From Tissierellia bacterium (lineage in GTDB: Bacteria; Bacillota; Clostridia; Tissierellales; Tissierellaceae), in contig JAAYQJ010000191.1 of the NCBI GenBank assembly GCA_012519355.1, positions 1 to 33,059 on the forward strand: a DNA stretch of 33,059 bases. Reading direction: 5' to 3'. The stretch's first letter is position 1. The number at the start of each line of letters is the position of its first letter. Of this stretch, positions 9,440 to 19,122 are shown piece by piece. A model generated the notes under the pieces. The model was not told the DNA's origin and did not search any database. It saw nothing but the letters and a program-made list of their open reading frames with translations. A program made the translations under genes and the position numbers.

Positions 9440-10190
9440 ATTTACTCACCAATACTTGCATATCATCTGCTAGACTTGCCAGTGCTTCACTGGCATTTGC
9501 TATTTCTTCCATGGCTGCAGTTTGTTCCTCCACAGAAGCAGAGGCTTCTTCTGTACTTGCAGCATTCTCCTGAGAAATAGCTGATAAGTTTTGCATTATA
9601 TCTATTATCAAGTCCTTCTCTTTCTCCATTTCTTCATCAGATCTAGATATCTTGTGGATTAGGCCTCTTATCCTTTCAATAGCTTCATTTATCCCTTCAA
9701 ATTTTATATTTGTTAATTTTACACTTTCTGATTGGGAGGCTACTATTACTTTTATTTCTTCCATAGTATTTACAGCATTTTCAGTTCTTGCCTTTAAGTC
9801 TTCAATAATTAGGGATAAATCTACAATAGGTTTAGAAATAGATCTTGCTAGGAGGCTTGCAGCTATTATTCCTAAGACTAAAAATCCCGTGGACCCTAAA
9901 ATTATGCTATTTCTTAAAAACTTTAAGGGACCTAATACATCCTCTTCTAAGCCTCCCACTCCTAATATCCAACCTGTATTCTTAACAGGGGCTATACCAA
10001 TATACCTCCTAAGACCAGATAACTCGTAATCGATTACCCCCTTGTTTCCTATACCTAGTTCATTTAATTTTACAACTAAGTCCTTATACTCTATATCCTC
10101 AAATATATTCTTATTATTGGTTAAATGGCTTGTATCATGGTGGGCATTAAAACTGCCATCACTTCCTATATCTTTACAATTGACTAAAAG
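9429..10190 (-). pseudogene. decayed methyl-accepting chemotaxis protein (5' truncated, internally deleted)
   Basis: Frame is open back to TAA at 10191-10193 with no N-terminus or TM1: LLVNCKDIGSDGSFNAHHDTSHLTNNKNIFEDIEYKDL...APVKNTGWILGVGG (Cache end), TM2, partial HAMP, then directly the MCP C-terminal helix ...SQENAASTEEASASVEEQTAAMEEIANASEALASLADDMQVLVSKFKL; hairpin-tip region missing. Confidence 0.75.
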
Positions 10191-10291
10191 TTATTACAAC
10201 ATTTTATAAGACTTAGATGGTTATTTCAATGACGTTTTTACCATTTTCCTCCATATTAATAGCATTTACGTCATTAATTTTTGTCATAAAA

Positions 10292-10315
10292 AAATGACCC
10301 TTGAAAAGGTCATTT
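10292..10315 (-). terminator. terminator of DEAD-box helicase gene
   Basis: Minus strand AAATGACC-ttttcaag-GGTCATTT followed by TTTT. Confidence 0.75.
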
Positions 10316-10317
10316 CT

Positions 10318-11916
10318 TTATTTTCTCTTTGGATTTGCTATTTCTACCTTTACTCTTGTACCCTTTATCCTTGAACCATTCAACCTATCAAGGACATCTC
10401 CAGCATAATCACCTGGCACTTCTATAAAGGTAAACTTATCATATAGGTCTATATTTCCCACCAACTTTTTAGGCATGCCTGTTGCATCTAATAATGCAGA
10501 AAGTATATGTCTAGGGCTTACTCCCTTCTTCCTTCCAATATTTAAGTGGATTCTTACTGGAGATGAGCCTCCCTTAGTTTTACTTTGAAAATCTACTGTG
10601 TCTAACTCCTCATGGCCATCTAGCCTATTTTCAGTCATATAAAACTTAAGCAAGGCTGCCCCAATATCAAAGGAGGTATAGTCCTCTTGTAAAAGATTTT
10701 CTAGGATTTTCTCATACTTACTTAAATCTTCATTATCTATTTCCCTTTTTATCTTTTCTAACATTATATTAGTATAGTTGGCCTCAATATCCTTTAAGGT
10801 TGGTAAATCCTTTCTTGCAATTTTTGTTTTTGTATACCTTTGTATGTCCCTAAGTTTATAGATATCCCTGCCAGCTACAAAGCTAAAGGCCTTTCCTTCC
10901 CTGCCTGCCCTTGCAGTCCTGCCTATCCTGTGGACATAATACTCTTCGTCCTGGGGCAGGTCATAGTTTATAACTAAGTCTACTTCGTCAACGTCTATTC
11001 CCCTAGCTGCCACATCTGTAGCTACTAAAATATCTATGGTTCCCTTTCTAAATTTACCCATTACTGTGTCTCTTTGGGATTGTTTTAAATCTCCGTGGAG
11101 TCCATCAGCAAAATATCCCCTGCTCTGTAATTCTTCAGTTAATTCATCTACCTTTTTCTTAGTATTGCAGAATACTACTGTAAGTTTTGGGTTGTACATA
11201 TCTATTAATCTAGATAGGATTTCCGTCTTCATATGTTCCTTTAATTCAAAATAAACTTGCTCTACCTTAGGTACCGTTAACTCCTTGTGGACCACCTTGA
11301 TTATTTCAGGGTTGGTCTGGTACCTTTTAGCAAATCTAATGATCTCTTCAGGCATGGTTGCTGAGAAGAATATGGTTTGCCTTTCTTCATTCAGTTGGTT
11401 CATTACAAGGGCAATATCCTCCCTAAATCCCATATCAAACATTTCATCCGCTTCGTCTAGTACCATCATCTTTACATTATCTAGTTTAAGTGTCCTTCTC
11501 CTGATATGGTCTAATACCCTACCAGGAGTCCCGATTACAATATTGACTCCTTTTTTTAAGGCCTTTATCTGCCTTTCTATAGGCTGCCCACCATATACAG
11601 GTAGCATAGTTAAACCTTTCTTATATTTTCCTAATTTTGCAATTTCCTCTGAAACTTGAATAGATAGCTCCCTTGTAGGACATAGGACTAAAGCTTGAAC
11701 ATGTTTGTCTTCAAGGTCACATCTTTCAATAATTGGTATACCAAAGGCAGCAGTCTTTCCCGTTCCTGTTTGTGCTTGACCTATTATATCCCTGCCTTCT
11801 AATAATATAGGTATTGCTTGGGATTGGATTGGGGACATTTCCTCAAAACCCATATCTTGAATACCTTTTTGTACTTCCCAAGATAAATTAATATCTTCAA
11901 ATCTTAATTTTTCCAT
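10318..11916 (-). CDS. DEAD-box RNA helicase with C-terminal DbpA RNA-binding domain
   Basis: AQTGTGKTAAF, VLDEADEMFDMGF, SATMP, HRIGRTARAGR; C-terminal VRIHLNIGRKKGVSPRHILSALLDATG...FTFIEVPGDYAGDVLDRLNG. ATG at 11916 behind AAGGAGGA. Confidence 0.92.
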   Translation of the reverse strand: MEKLRFEDINLSWEVQKGIQDMGFEEMSPIQSQAIPILLEGRDIIGQAQTGTGKTAAFGIPIIERCDLEDKHVQALVLCPTRELSIQVSEEIAKLGKYKKGLTMLPVYGGQPIERQIKALKKGVNIVIGTPGRVLDHIRRRTLKLDNVKMMVLDEADEMFDMGFREDIALVMNQLNEERQTIFFSATMPEEIIRFAKRYQTNPEIIKVVHKELTVPKVEQVYFELKEHMKTEILSRLIDMYNPKLTVVFCNTKKKVDELTEELQSRGYFADGLHGDLKQSQRDTVMGKFRKGTIDILVATDVAARGIDVDEVDLVINYDLPQDEEYYVHRIGRTARAGREGKAFSFVAGRDIYKLRDIQRYTKTKIARKDLPTLKDIEANYTNIMLEKIKREIDNEDLSKYEKILENLLQEDYTSFDIGAALLKFYMTENRLDGHEELDTVDFQSKTKGGSSPVRIHLNIGRKKGVSPRHILSALLDATGMPKKLVGNIDLYDKFTFIEVPGDYAGDVLDRLNGSRIKGTRVKVEIANPKRK

Positions 11917-12206
11917 TAAATATATCTTCCTCCTTAATCTTAGCCTTATAAGTATATACATAATGTTTACTAATTGCAAGGAAAATATTTACATATTTTC
12001 CACCCTATTTTAAATTAGATTTCCCTATCTTATACTTGTTTATAACATGAAATTAGGAGAAACTATGTTAAAGCAATTAAAGCTAGCATAAATATTGGAT
12101 TCTATTATGGAGGAGAAAAAATAATTTAGAGGCTCAAAATATCTCTATGGAAATTTTTATTCTATGTTATAATAGTATTATCTAAAATTTGGAAAGGTGG
12201 GGTATT

Positions 12207-13976
12207 ATGCGTTGGAGTCTAAAGGAGTTATATACATCCTTTGAATCTGAAGAATTTTTAAAGGACTTGGAGAAATTAGATAAGTTAATAGTGGAATTTA
12301 ATAATTGGGCCAATGAAAATCTTTTATCCATAGACAATCCTGTGGAAAAAATGGAAAAATTCATAGTCTATTCACAAGACCTATCAACACTCTTTACAAG
12401 GTTAGCCTCCTTTGCTTCTTTGACATCAGCAGTTGATGCAAAAAATGAAGTGGCCTTAAAAAACCTTGATAGGTTGGTAATAAAAGGCTCAGAGTTAACT
12501 AAGCCAAATGTACAATTTCAAAGTTTCATAAAAGACTTAGACAATCTAGATGAACTAATCAATACTTCAGAATTGCTAAGAGAGCATAAGTTTTATTTAC
12601 AAGAGATCAAAAAGAGAAGTAGATATATGCTTAGTGAAAAGGAAGAAGTCCTTATTTCAAAGCTAACTAATACTGGTTCTACTGCTTGGACTAATTTACA
12701 GAATAAAATTACTTCCACCTTAATGGTTGAAGTTAATATTGATGGAGAGGAAAAATCCATACCACTACCTGCAGCTAGAAACCTAGCCTATGATAAGGAC
12801 CCTGCTAAGAGGAAGGCTGGTTATGAAGCAGAGCTTAAGGCCTACAAAAAGATTGAAGAATCCTCTGCTGCAGCCTTAAATGGAATCAAGGGAGAGGTAA
12901 TTACCCTTGCTGAATTAAGAGGATATAAGTCACCCTTAGAAGAAACTATCTTAAACTCCAGGATGGATGAGGAAACCTTAAATGCAATGCTTACAGCCAT
13001 GAAAGAGTTTTTACCAGTATTCCATAAGTATTATAGAAGGAAGGCAGAGTTACTTGGATATGAAAATGGCCTACCTTTCTATGAAATGTTTGCCCCAATT
13101 GGTGAAGTAAACAGGACCTTTACCTATGATGAGGCTATGGAATATATAATAAAGAATTTTAGAACCTTCTCAGATAAACTTGGAGATTTTGCTAAAAACG
13201 CCTATGAAAACAATTGGTTAGATGTAGAGCCTAGAGAAGGTAAAAGAGGTGGAGCCTTCTGCTCAAACCTTCATCCAATAGGAGAAAGTAGGATTATGGC
13301 TAATTTCAGTGGCAGCTTCTCCAATATGACCACCCTTGCCCATGAACTAGGTCACGGCTACCATGGTTCTTGCTTAAAGGATGAAAGTATATTAAATAGT
13401 CGCTATCCAATGCCTATAGCTGAAACAGCCTCCATATTCTGTGAAACCATAGTTGTCAATGCAGCCTTAAATGAGGCCAACCAAGAGGAAGCCATAGGTA
13501 TATTAGAAGCCTCTATTTCCGATGCAGGCCAAGTCATAGTAGATATCTATAGTAGGTTCTTATTTGAATCTGAATTATTTGAAAGAAGAAAGAACAATGC
13601 CTTATCAGTAAATGAGCTTAAGGAAATTATGTTAGAAGCACAAAAAGAGGCCTATGGTAATGGATTAGACCATAACCACCTCCACCCATATATGTGGCTA
13701 AATAAACCTCATTATTATACAGCAAGTAGAAACTTCTATAATTTCCCCTATGCCTTTGGCCTATTATTCTCCAAGGGCTTGTATGCTGAATACCTAAAGA
13801 GGGGTCAAGAATTTGTTAAGGAATACGATGAACTCCTAAATGCCACAGGCAAGAACGATATTAAAGATGTGGCCATGAGGATGAAGATAGATGTTACAGA
13901 TCCTGAATTCTTTAGATCTTCCTTAAGATTAATTGAAAAGGATATAGAAAAGTTTATAGAGTTGACCAACAAATAA
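12207..13976 (+). CDS. pepF: M3 family oligoendopeptidase (PepF-like)
   Basis: MTTLAHELGHGYHG (HEXXH), GLDHNHLHPYMWLNKPHYYTASRNFYNFPYAFG; start ATG 12207. Confidence 0.9.
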   Translation: MRWSLKELYTSFESEEFLKDLEKLDKLIVEFNNWANENLLSIDNPVEKMEKFIVYSQDLSTLFTRLASFASLTSAVDAKNEVALKNLDRLVIKGSELTKPNVQFQSFIKDLDNLDELINTSELLREHKFYLQEIKKRSRYMLSEKEEVLISKLTNTGSTAWTNLQNKITSTLMVEVNIDGEEKSIPLPAARNLAYDKDPAKRKAGYEAELKAYKKIEESSAAALNGIKGEVITLAELRGYKSPLEETILNSRMDEETLNAMLTAMKEFLPVFHKYYRRKAELLGYENGLPFYEMFAPIGEVNRTFTYDEAMEYIIKNFRTFSDKLGDFAKNAYENNWLDVEPREGKRGGAFCSNLHPIGESRIMANFSGSFSNMTTLAHELGHGYHGSCLKDESILNSRYPMPIAETASIFCETIVVNAALNEANQEEAIGILEASISDAGQVIVDIYSRFLFESELFERRKNNALSVNELKEIMLEAQKEAYGNGLDHNHLHPYMWLNKPHYYTASRNFYNFPYAFGLLFSKGLYAEYLKRGQEFVKEYDELLNATGKNDIKDVAMRMKIDVTDPEFFRSSLRLIEKDIEKFIELTNK

Positions 13977-14005
13977 AATTGGGGAGTTTTCTCCCCAATT
14001 TTGCT
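13976..14005. terminator. bidirectional terminator
   Basis: AAAATTGGGGAGttttCTCCCCAATTTT. Confidence 0.8.
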
Positions 14006-16102
14006 TTATGGTATATATTGTTCTTCTATTCTAGTTACAAAGCCATCCTTTGTATATACATGATAAAGTGGAGTATATTCTATACTATTGTTATATTCCA
14101 CAAATTCCTTCTTTGAAAGGCTTTTATGCTTTGATATGTCACTCCAATCTAAGATTAAATATATGGTATCCTCCGAAACATCTAAGGATGTAGGGTAATT
14201 ATCTGGGTTATATACATAGAAACCACTAGGCATATGGTAGTCTTTATCTAGATTTAACTCTGAAATCCTTTCTTCATCTTCAAGTGTTAAGAATTCAACC
14301 CTGTCTAGGTGAAATATCCTCTCCTCTAAAGTCATCATAGTAATATAGCCAATATAATGGCTTTCTGGACTTTCATTAAAATCATCAATTGTAGCTGGGT
14401 TAATGACTTGTAAATCATCTTTTTTCACTAAAACTTGGCCTAAAATATTTATTATATAGTCATAGGCAACTTCCACAGGGTCAGTAAGCCATGGTTTAGC
14501 ATTCTGGTCACTTTCTATTTGCAAGTTACGATAATATTCCTCTATGGCCATATCTGCTTCTAGGTCTTGATATGCCAGATAAACGTTTCCATTGCCATCC
14601 ATCCACCTTTCAACAGCCCAGATGCCACTATCCCCTTGTACTAGAGGTTGAGATAAAAGTAGCTGGCTAGTTTCCCCTGTAGATAGGGGGAATTTAATGA
14701 CCACATGGTCACCTTCATAGGTCTCATTAGGTAAAACACCCTTATCTTCTAATAGCCTACGAATGGCTAAAGCTGCTAGCTCAGGAGTATCTAGACTAGA
14801 TTCTAACCTATCAACATTCCCCAGGTATACTAAGTTGTCATTTTCATAGCTAAAGGCTAGATAGGGGTTGCCTGATGGACCTTCATCAAGAAGCCATCCA
14901 TCCTCTATATACATACCACCTGCTATTACTACTCCCTCCATACTTTCAGGTCTCAACCTATATTCCAATTTCCATAGTTCAACTGGGTTTGGAAGTATAT
15001 CCTCAATAGTGAACAATTTTTCTAACCTAGTAATCTCCTTATCCACAATTTTGAAATCTCCCCATTCTGCCTTCTCAAGGATTTGGATTTGATTATCTAT
15101 ATATTCCCAGGCAAAGTCTTCTATACTTTTACCTAGATCCCTTTCATCTCCAATATGGACATCCTTATCAGGTGGATTGCTTAAGAGTCCCACACCTAAT
15201 ACTATAATTGCAATCAAAGCAAGTATTGTAACCCAAAACTTTGGCTTTTTATAGTTTAATATGTTCTTAATCCTGCCCTTTGTATTATTCTCTCCAAAGG
15301 CAATAGGTGAGCCCCCAATTGTCCTTCTACCAAGGGAGAGGGATAGTAAGGAATTAGAATAGTCTTTCTTAATACCATAACCTAATTCCCTGATTACTGA
15401 CTCATCACAGGATTTTTCCATGTCTTCAACCATTAGTTGAAAGGCCAACCATGCCATTGGGTTAAACCAATGGATAGACATGATTAAAAATCCTATAAAC
15501 TTTATAATATGGTCCTTCCTCTTTATATGGGTTTCTTCGTGCTTGATAATATAAGGTTCTTCTGTTTTAGAAAGATTTCTTGGTAGGTAGATTTTTGGCT
15601 TTATCAATCCAAAAACAAAAGGACTGCCTATAGAGTCAGCAAGATATATATTACCATAATAATGGGAGGCTGATTTTAAACTCCTTGATAGCCTTAATGT
15701 AGTTAATATGCTATAGGCTAATAGTATAATCAAGCCTATAAGCCATATTATACTCCCTATTGAAATCCAGACTTGTATGGGATTTATACTTGCCTCAATA
15801 GGTGGTGGTGTAGGCAGGACCCTATTTACTGCTCCATCAATTACCCTAACCCCGCTTTGGATCTGGGGTAGAGGTGTATAGGCTATGTTTTCTGGTATAG
15901 TCCTTGTATTAATAGATACTAGGCTAAATATGCTCTCAAAGAAAAAGGGAAAAACCAGTCTAAAAAATGCTATTCCCCAAAGACCATAGGAAAAAATCTT
16001 AGGTGCCCTTTTCAAAAAGAGCCTAGCCAAGATAATAAATAGTATTACATAAGTGGAGGTAATACTCATATTGATAATTTGCAAAAATATTCTCTCCATC
16101 AT
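14006..16102 (-). CDS. BlaR1-like M56 family metallopeptidase sensor without recognisable penicillin-binding domain
   Basis: N-terminal TMs, IIKHEETHIKRKDHIIKF (HEXXH), VEDMEKSCDESVIREL; long C-terminal region of unknown fold. Confidence 0.85.
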   Translation of the reverse strand: MMERIFLQIINMSITSTYVILFIILARLFLKRAPKIFSYGLWGIAFFRLVFPFFFESIFSLVSINTRTIPENIAYTPLPQIQSGVRVIDGAVNRVLPTPPPIEASINPIQVWISIGSIIWLIGLIILLAYSILTTLRLSRSLKSASHYYGNIYLADSIGSPFVFGLIKPKIYLPRNLSKTEEPYIIKHEETHIKRKDHIIKFIGFLIMSIHWFNPMAWLAFQLMVEDMEKSCDESVIRELGYGIKKDYSNSLLSLSLGRRTIGGSPIAFGENNTKGRIKNILNYKKPKFWVTILALIAIIVLGVGLLSNPPDKDVHIGDERDLGKSIEDFAWEYIDNQIQILEKAEWGDFKIVDKEITRLEKLFTIEDILPNPVELWKLEYRLRPESMEGVVIAGGMYIEDGWLLDEGPSGNPYLAFSYENDNLVYLGNVDRLESSLDTPELAALAIRRLLEDKGVLPNETYEGDHVVIKFPLSTGETSQLLLSQPLVQGDSGIWAVERWMDGNGNVYLAYQDLEADMAIEEYYRNLQIESDQNAKPWLTDPVEVAYDYIINILGQVLVKKDDLQVINPATIDDFNESPESHYIGYITMMTLEERIFHLDRVEFLTLEDEERISELNLDKDYHMPSGFYVYNPDNYPTSLDVSEDTIYLILDWSDISKHKSLSKKEFVEYNNSIEYTPLYHVYTKDGFVTRIEEQYIP

Positions 16103-16464
16103 TCTTCACCCCTGTATTCATTTATCAATTTCTCTATTTCCTGAACTTCCTTTTGACTAAGTTTTCTTCTTCTTGTAAAGGCTGCTAGAAACCTAGGTAA
16201 GGAACCATTAAAATTTTCTTCAACAAAGATTTTACTCTGTTCAGCATGATAGTCTTCCTTCTTTACTATTGCCTTTACAATGCTATTTTTATTTTCAACT
16301 ATCTTCTTTTGCTCCAGTCTTTTTAACATGGTATAGGTAGTAGATTTTTTCCAGTTAAACCTATCCTCACATATTTTTACCAAATCAGGTGACTTAATAG
16401 GTTCATTTTCCCATATTATATCTGCTAAATTCTCCTCAGCTTCAGTAAGTCTATATTCGGCCAT
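16099..16464 (-). CDS. BlaI/MecI/CopY family transcriptional repressor
   Basis: YRLTEAEENLADIIWENEPIKSPDLVKICEDRFNWKKSTTYTMLKRLEQKKIV; 4-bp overlap with the M56 gene. Confidence 0.92.
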   Translation of the reverse strand: MAEYRLTEAEENLADIIWENEPIKSPDLVKICEDRFNWKKSTTYTMLKRLEQKKIVENKNSIVKAIVKKEDYHAEQSKIFVEENFNGSLPRFLAAFTRRRKLSQKEVQEIEKLINEYRGEE

Positions 16465-16481
16465 TAAAACAACTCCCTTCG

Positions 16482-16526
16482 GTCTATGCTTTGTAGACTA
16501 TCAATTATAGTCTATGTATTGTAGAC
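16482..16526. promoter_or_regulatory. two BlaI-type operator dyads in the blaI-ddl intergenic region
   Basis: GTCTATGCTTTGTAGAC (16482-16498) and GTCTATGTATTGTAGAC (16510-16526), each GTCTA-N7-TAGAC, 28 bp apart. Minus-strand TTGACA at 16532-16537 puts one dyad in the -35/-10 spacer. Confidence 0.7.
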
Positions 16527-16598
16527 CAAATTGTCAATAGTTTTTTTCATTTGTAATCAAATTGTAAGAATATTATTAGAATCTTTTTCAATATTTTA

Positions 16599-16607
16599 TG
16601 ATATAAT
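16599..16607 (+). promoter_or_regulatory. extended -10 promoter of ddl-murF
   Basis: TGATATAAT, about 36 nt before the ddl ATG. Confidence 0.45.
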
Positions 16608-16642
16608 GCTTTTAATAAATCTAAGTTTTGGGAGGATATAGA

Positions 16643-17716
16643 ATGAAAGCAAATATATTTGTCTTATGTGGTGGAAAATCTGTTGAGCACGAGGTATCTT
16701 TAACCAGTGCTTCGGCAATAATCAATGCTATAGATAAGGAAAAGTATAATGTCTATCCTGTTTTTATAACAAAGGATGGGGTTTGGTGTAATCATGGCTT
16801 ACTAGAAAAGGAAATTGAGTCACCAGATGATTTGAAAATAACTAGTGATTATACGGTTTCTGAATCTTTAGTAGACTTTTTAACTAATTATTTGAAAAAG
16901 GATGAGAGAAATATAGTCTTCCCTGCCCTTCACGGTCCAAATGGTGAAGATGGTACTGTTCAAGGCTTATTAGAAATACTAGATATCCCCTATATAGGCA
17001 ACGAAGTCTTGTCCTCAGCAGTTGGTATGGATAAGGTAATGATGAAGGATATATTCACTAGATATGATATTCCTCAAGCTAAGTATACTTATCTCTGGTT
17101 ACATAATTGGCAAGATGATAGAAATGGATCTATTGAAGAAATAGAAAACTCCATTGGTTATCCATGTTTTGTTAAACCTTCAAAGGGTGGTTCCAGTGTA
17201 GGAATAAATAGGGCAGAAAACAGGGAGGAATTAATAGAAGCCTTAGATATAGCCTTTAAGTATGATGTAAAGACAGTAATAGAAGAGGAAATAATAGGTA
17301 GGGAAATGCAAATATCCGTAGTTGGAAATAACTATCCTCAGGCTTCTGTGGCAGGAGAATTTATTATGGAAAGAAGGTTTTTTGACTATAATGCTAAGTA
17401 TGTAGATGGAAAGTTAATACCTGTTATTCCTGCAAGACTGACTGAAGAATTAAGCAATGAAATGAGAGAGACTGCAGTTAGGGTCTTTAAACTCCTTAAC
17501 TGTTATGGCCTTGTAAGGGTAGATTATTTTGTAACCGATGACAACAAATACTATGTAAATGAAGTAAATACAATGCCTGGTTTTACAAAACTAAGTATGA
17601 CTCCAGCTCTTTGGGAAAAGACTGATGGGACTACTTATGATGAGTTAATTGAAATTTTGATTCAATTAGCCTTAGAACGATATGAAGAAAAGAAAGCAAT
17701 AGTTAATTCGAGGTGA
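16643..17716 (+). CDS. ddl: D-alanine--D-alanine ligase
   Basis: VLCGGKSVEHEVSLTSA, FPALHGPNGEDG, KPSKGGSSVG, FFDYNAKYVDGK, VNEVNTMPGFT; RBS GGAGG. Confidence 0.95.
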   Translation: MKANIFVLCGGKSVEHEVSLTSASAIINAIDKEKYNVYPVFITKDGVWCNHGLLEKEIESPDDLKITSDYTVSESLVDFLTNYLKKDERNIVFPALHGPNGEDGTVQGLLEILDIPYIGNEVLSSAVGMDKVMMKDIFTRYDIPQAKYTYLWLHNWQDDRNGSIEEIENSIGYPCFVKPSKGGSSVGINRAENREELIEALDIAFKYDVKTVIEEEIIGREMQISVVGNNYPQASVAGEFIMERRFFDYNAKYVDGKLIPVIPARLTEELSNEMRETAVRVFKLLNCYGLVRVDYFVTDDNKYYVNEVNTMPGFTKLSMTPALWEKTDGTTYDELIEILIQLALERYEEKKAIVNSR

Positions 17717-19098
17717 AAATTTTGATAAGAAGAAACTTAAAAGAAATACAAAAGATGTGTAATGGTTTTGGATTAAAAAAAGAATATGAGGATTTTGAGA
17801 TTAAGGGAGTATCAACCGATACTAGGACCATAAAAGAAGGACAATTATTTATTCCCCTAATAGGAGAGAATTTTAATGGTCATAGGTTCTTAAGGGCTGC
17901 CATAAATAATGGTGCTAAGGCCTCATTATGGAATAAGGATGAACCTATTGAAGATATAGACTTTCCTTTGATTCTAGCAGATGATACCCTTAAGGCCCTA
18001 CAGGAACTGGCTAAATCCTATAGGGAGGAGTTAAATGTTAAAGTAATTGGTATTACTGGTAGTAATGGTAAAACCTCAACTAAGGATATACTGGCAAGCC
18101 TTTTAAGTACCCAATATAAAACCCACAAGACTACCGGAAATTATAATAACCAAATAGGGGTACCCCTAACCCTCCTTTCCATGGATGAGGATACTGAAAT
18201 GGCAGTTATAGAAATGGGCATGGATAATTTTGGACAAATTGAAAACCTAACCAATATTGCCAGGCCAGATGCTGCGGTAATCACAAATATAGGAGAGGCC
18301 CACCTAGATGATTTAATAACTAGGGAAAATATTGCCAAGGCTAAATTAGAAATCCTAAAGGGATTAAAGCCACAAGACCTCTTCCTCTATTATGGCGATG
18401 ATTCCATGTTAAAAAAAGAAGTAGAAAGTCTTGCTTCAAATTATAATGTGAAAACCTTTGGTACTGGAAGCTCCAATGATTTTCAACCTGAAGTAATCTT
18501 TGTAAATGAAAAGGGAGATTCTTTCTACCTAAAAGAGCCTAGTTCTCCTGAATTCTTTTTACCAATGCTAGGTGAGCACCAAGTTTTAAATGCCACTGCT
18601 GCCATAGCCATAGCAAGGTATTTTGGTATTTCCTATGAAAATATAAAGAAGGGTCTCTTGAATGTGGATAAAACGGGTATGAGAAATGAATTGGTAAAAT
18701 GCAAGGATTTCACCATATTAAACGATGCCTATAAGTCCAACCCTTCTTCTGTTTTAGCAGCATTGAATACTATGTATTCAATGCTAGGTTATGACCAAAA
18801 AATAGTCATTCTAGGTGATATGCTTGGCATTGGAGAAGAAGTAGTATCCATGCATAAGGATATTGGTATAAAAATCAATCCTAATGAAATAGATTATTGC
18901 TTAACCTATGGAGAATTTGGAAAATATATTTCTGAAGCAGCCAAAATAAATTTTAGCCAAGATAGGGTTTTCCACTTTGATAGTAAAGATGAACTAGTTA
19001 AAAAAGCTAAGGAATTGATAAAACCAAATGCCTTAGTATTGGTAAAGGCTTCAAGGCCTTTAGAAATGGAGGATGTAGTTGAAGGATTGCAGAAATAA
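17713..19098 (+). CDS. murF: UDP-N-acetylmuramoyl-tripeptide--D-Ala-D-Ala ligase
   Basis: ITGSNGKTSTKDILASLL, TTGNYNNQIGVPLTLL, NDAYKSNPSSVLAAL. GTG 17713 overlaps the ddl stop; TTG 17722 is an alternative better spaced from AGGTGA. Confidence 0.93.
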   Translation: MKILIRRNLKEIQKMCNGFGLKKEYEDFEIKGVSTDTRTIKEGQLFIPLIGENFNGHRFLRAAINNGAKASLWNKDEPIEDIDFPLILADDTLKALQELAKSYREELNVKVIGITGSNGKTSTKDILASLLSTQYKTHKTTGNYNNQIGVPLTLLSMDEDTEMAVIEMGMDNFGQIENLTNIARPDAAVITNIGEAHLDDLITRENIAKAKLEILKGLKPQDLFLYYGDDSMLKKEVESLASNYNVKTFGTGSSNDFQPEVIFVNEKGDSFYLKEPSSPEFFLPMLGEHQVLNATAAIAIARYFGISYENIKKGLLNVDKTGMRNELVKCKDFTILNDAYKSNPSSVLAALNTMYSMLGYDQKIVILGDMLGIGEEVVSMHKDIGIKINPNEIDYCLTYGEFGKYISEAAKINFSQDRVFHFDSKDELVKKAKELIKPNALVLVKASRPLEMEDVVEGLQK

Positions 19099-19099
19099 A

Positions 19100-19122
19100 A
19101 CTTCCCGAAAGGGAAGTTTTTT
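19100..19122. terminator. terminator of murF
   Basis: AACTTCCCgaaaGGGAAGTTTTTT. Confidence 0.8.

Noticed and set aside
11036-11659. Plus-strand ORFs antisense to the DEAD-box helicase
   Set aside because: Shadow ORFs; sense frame has all helicase motifs.
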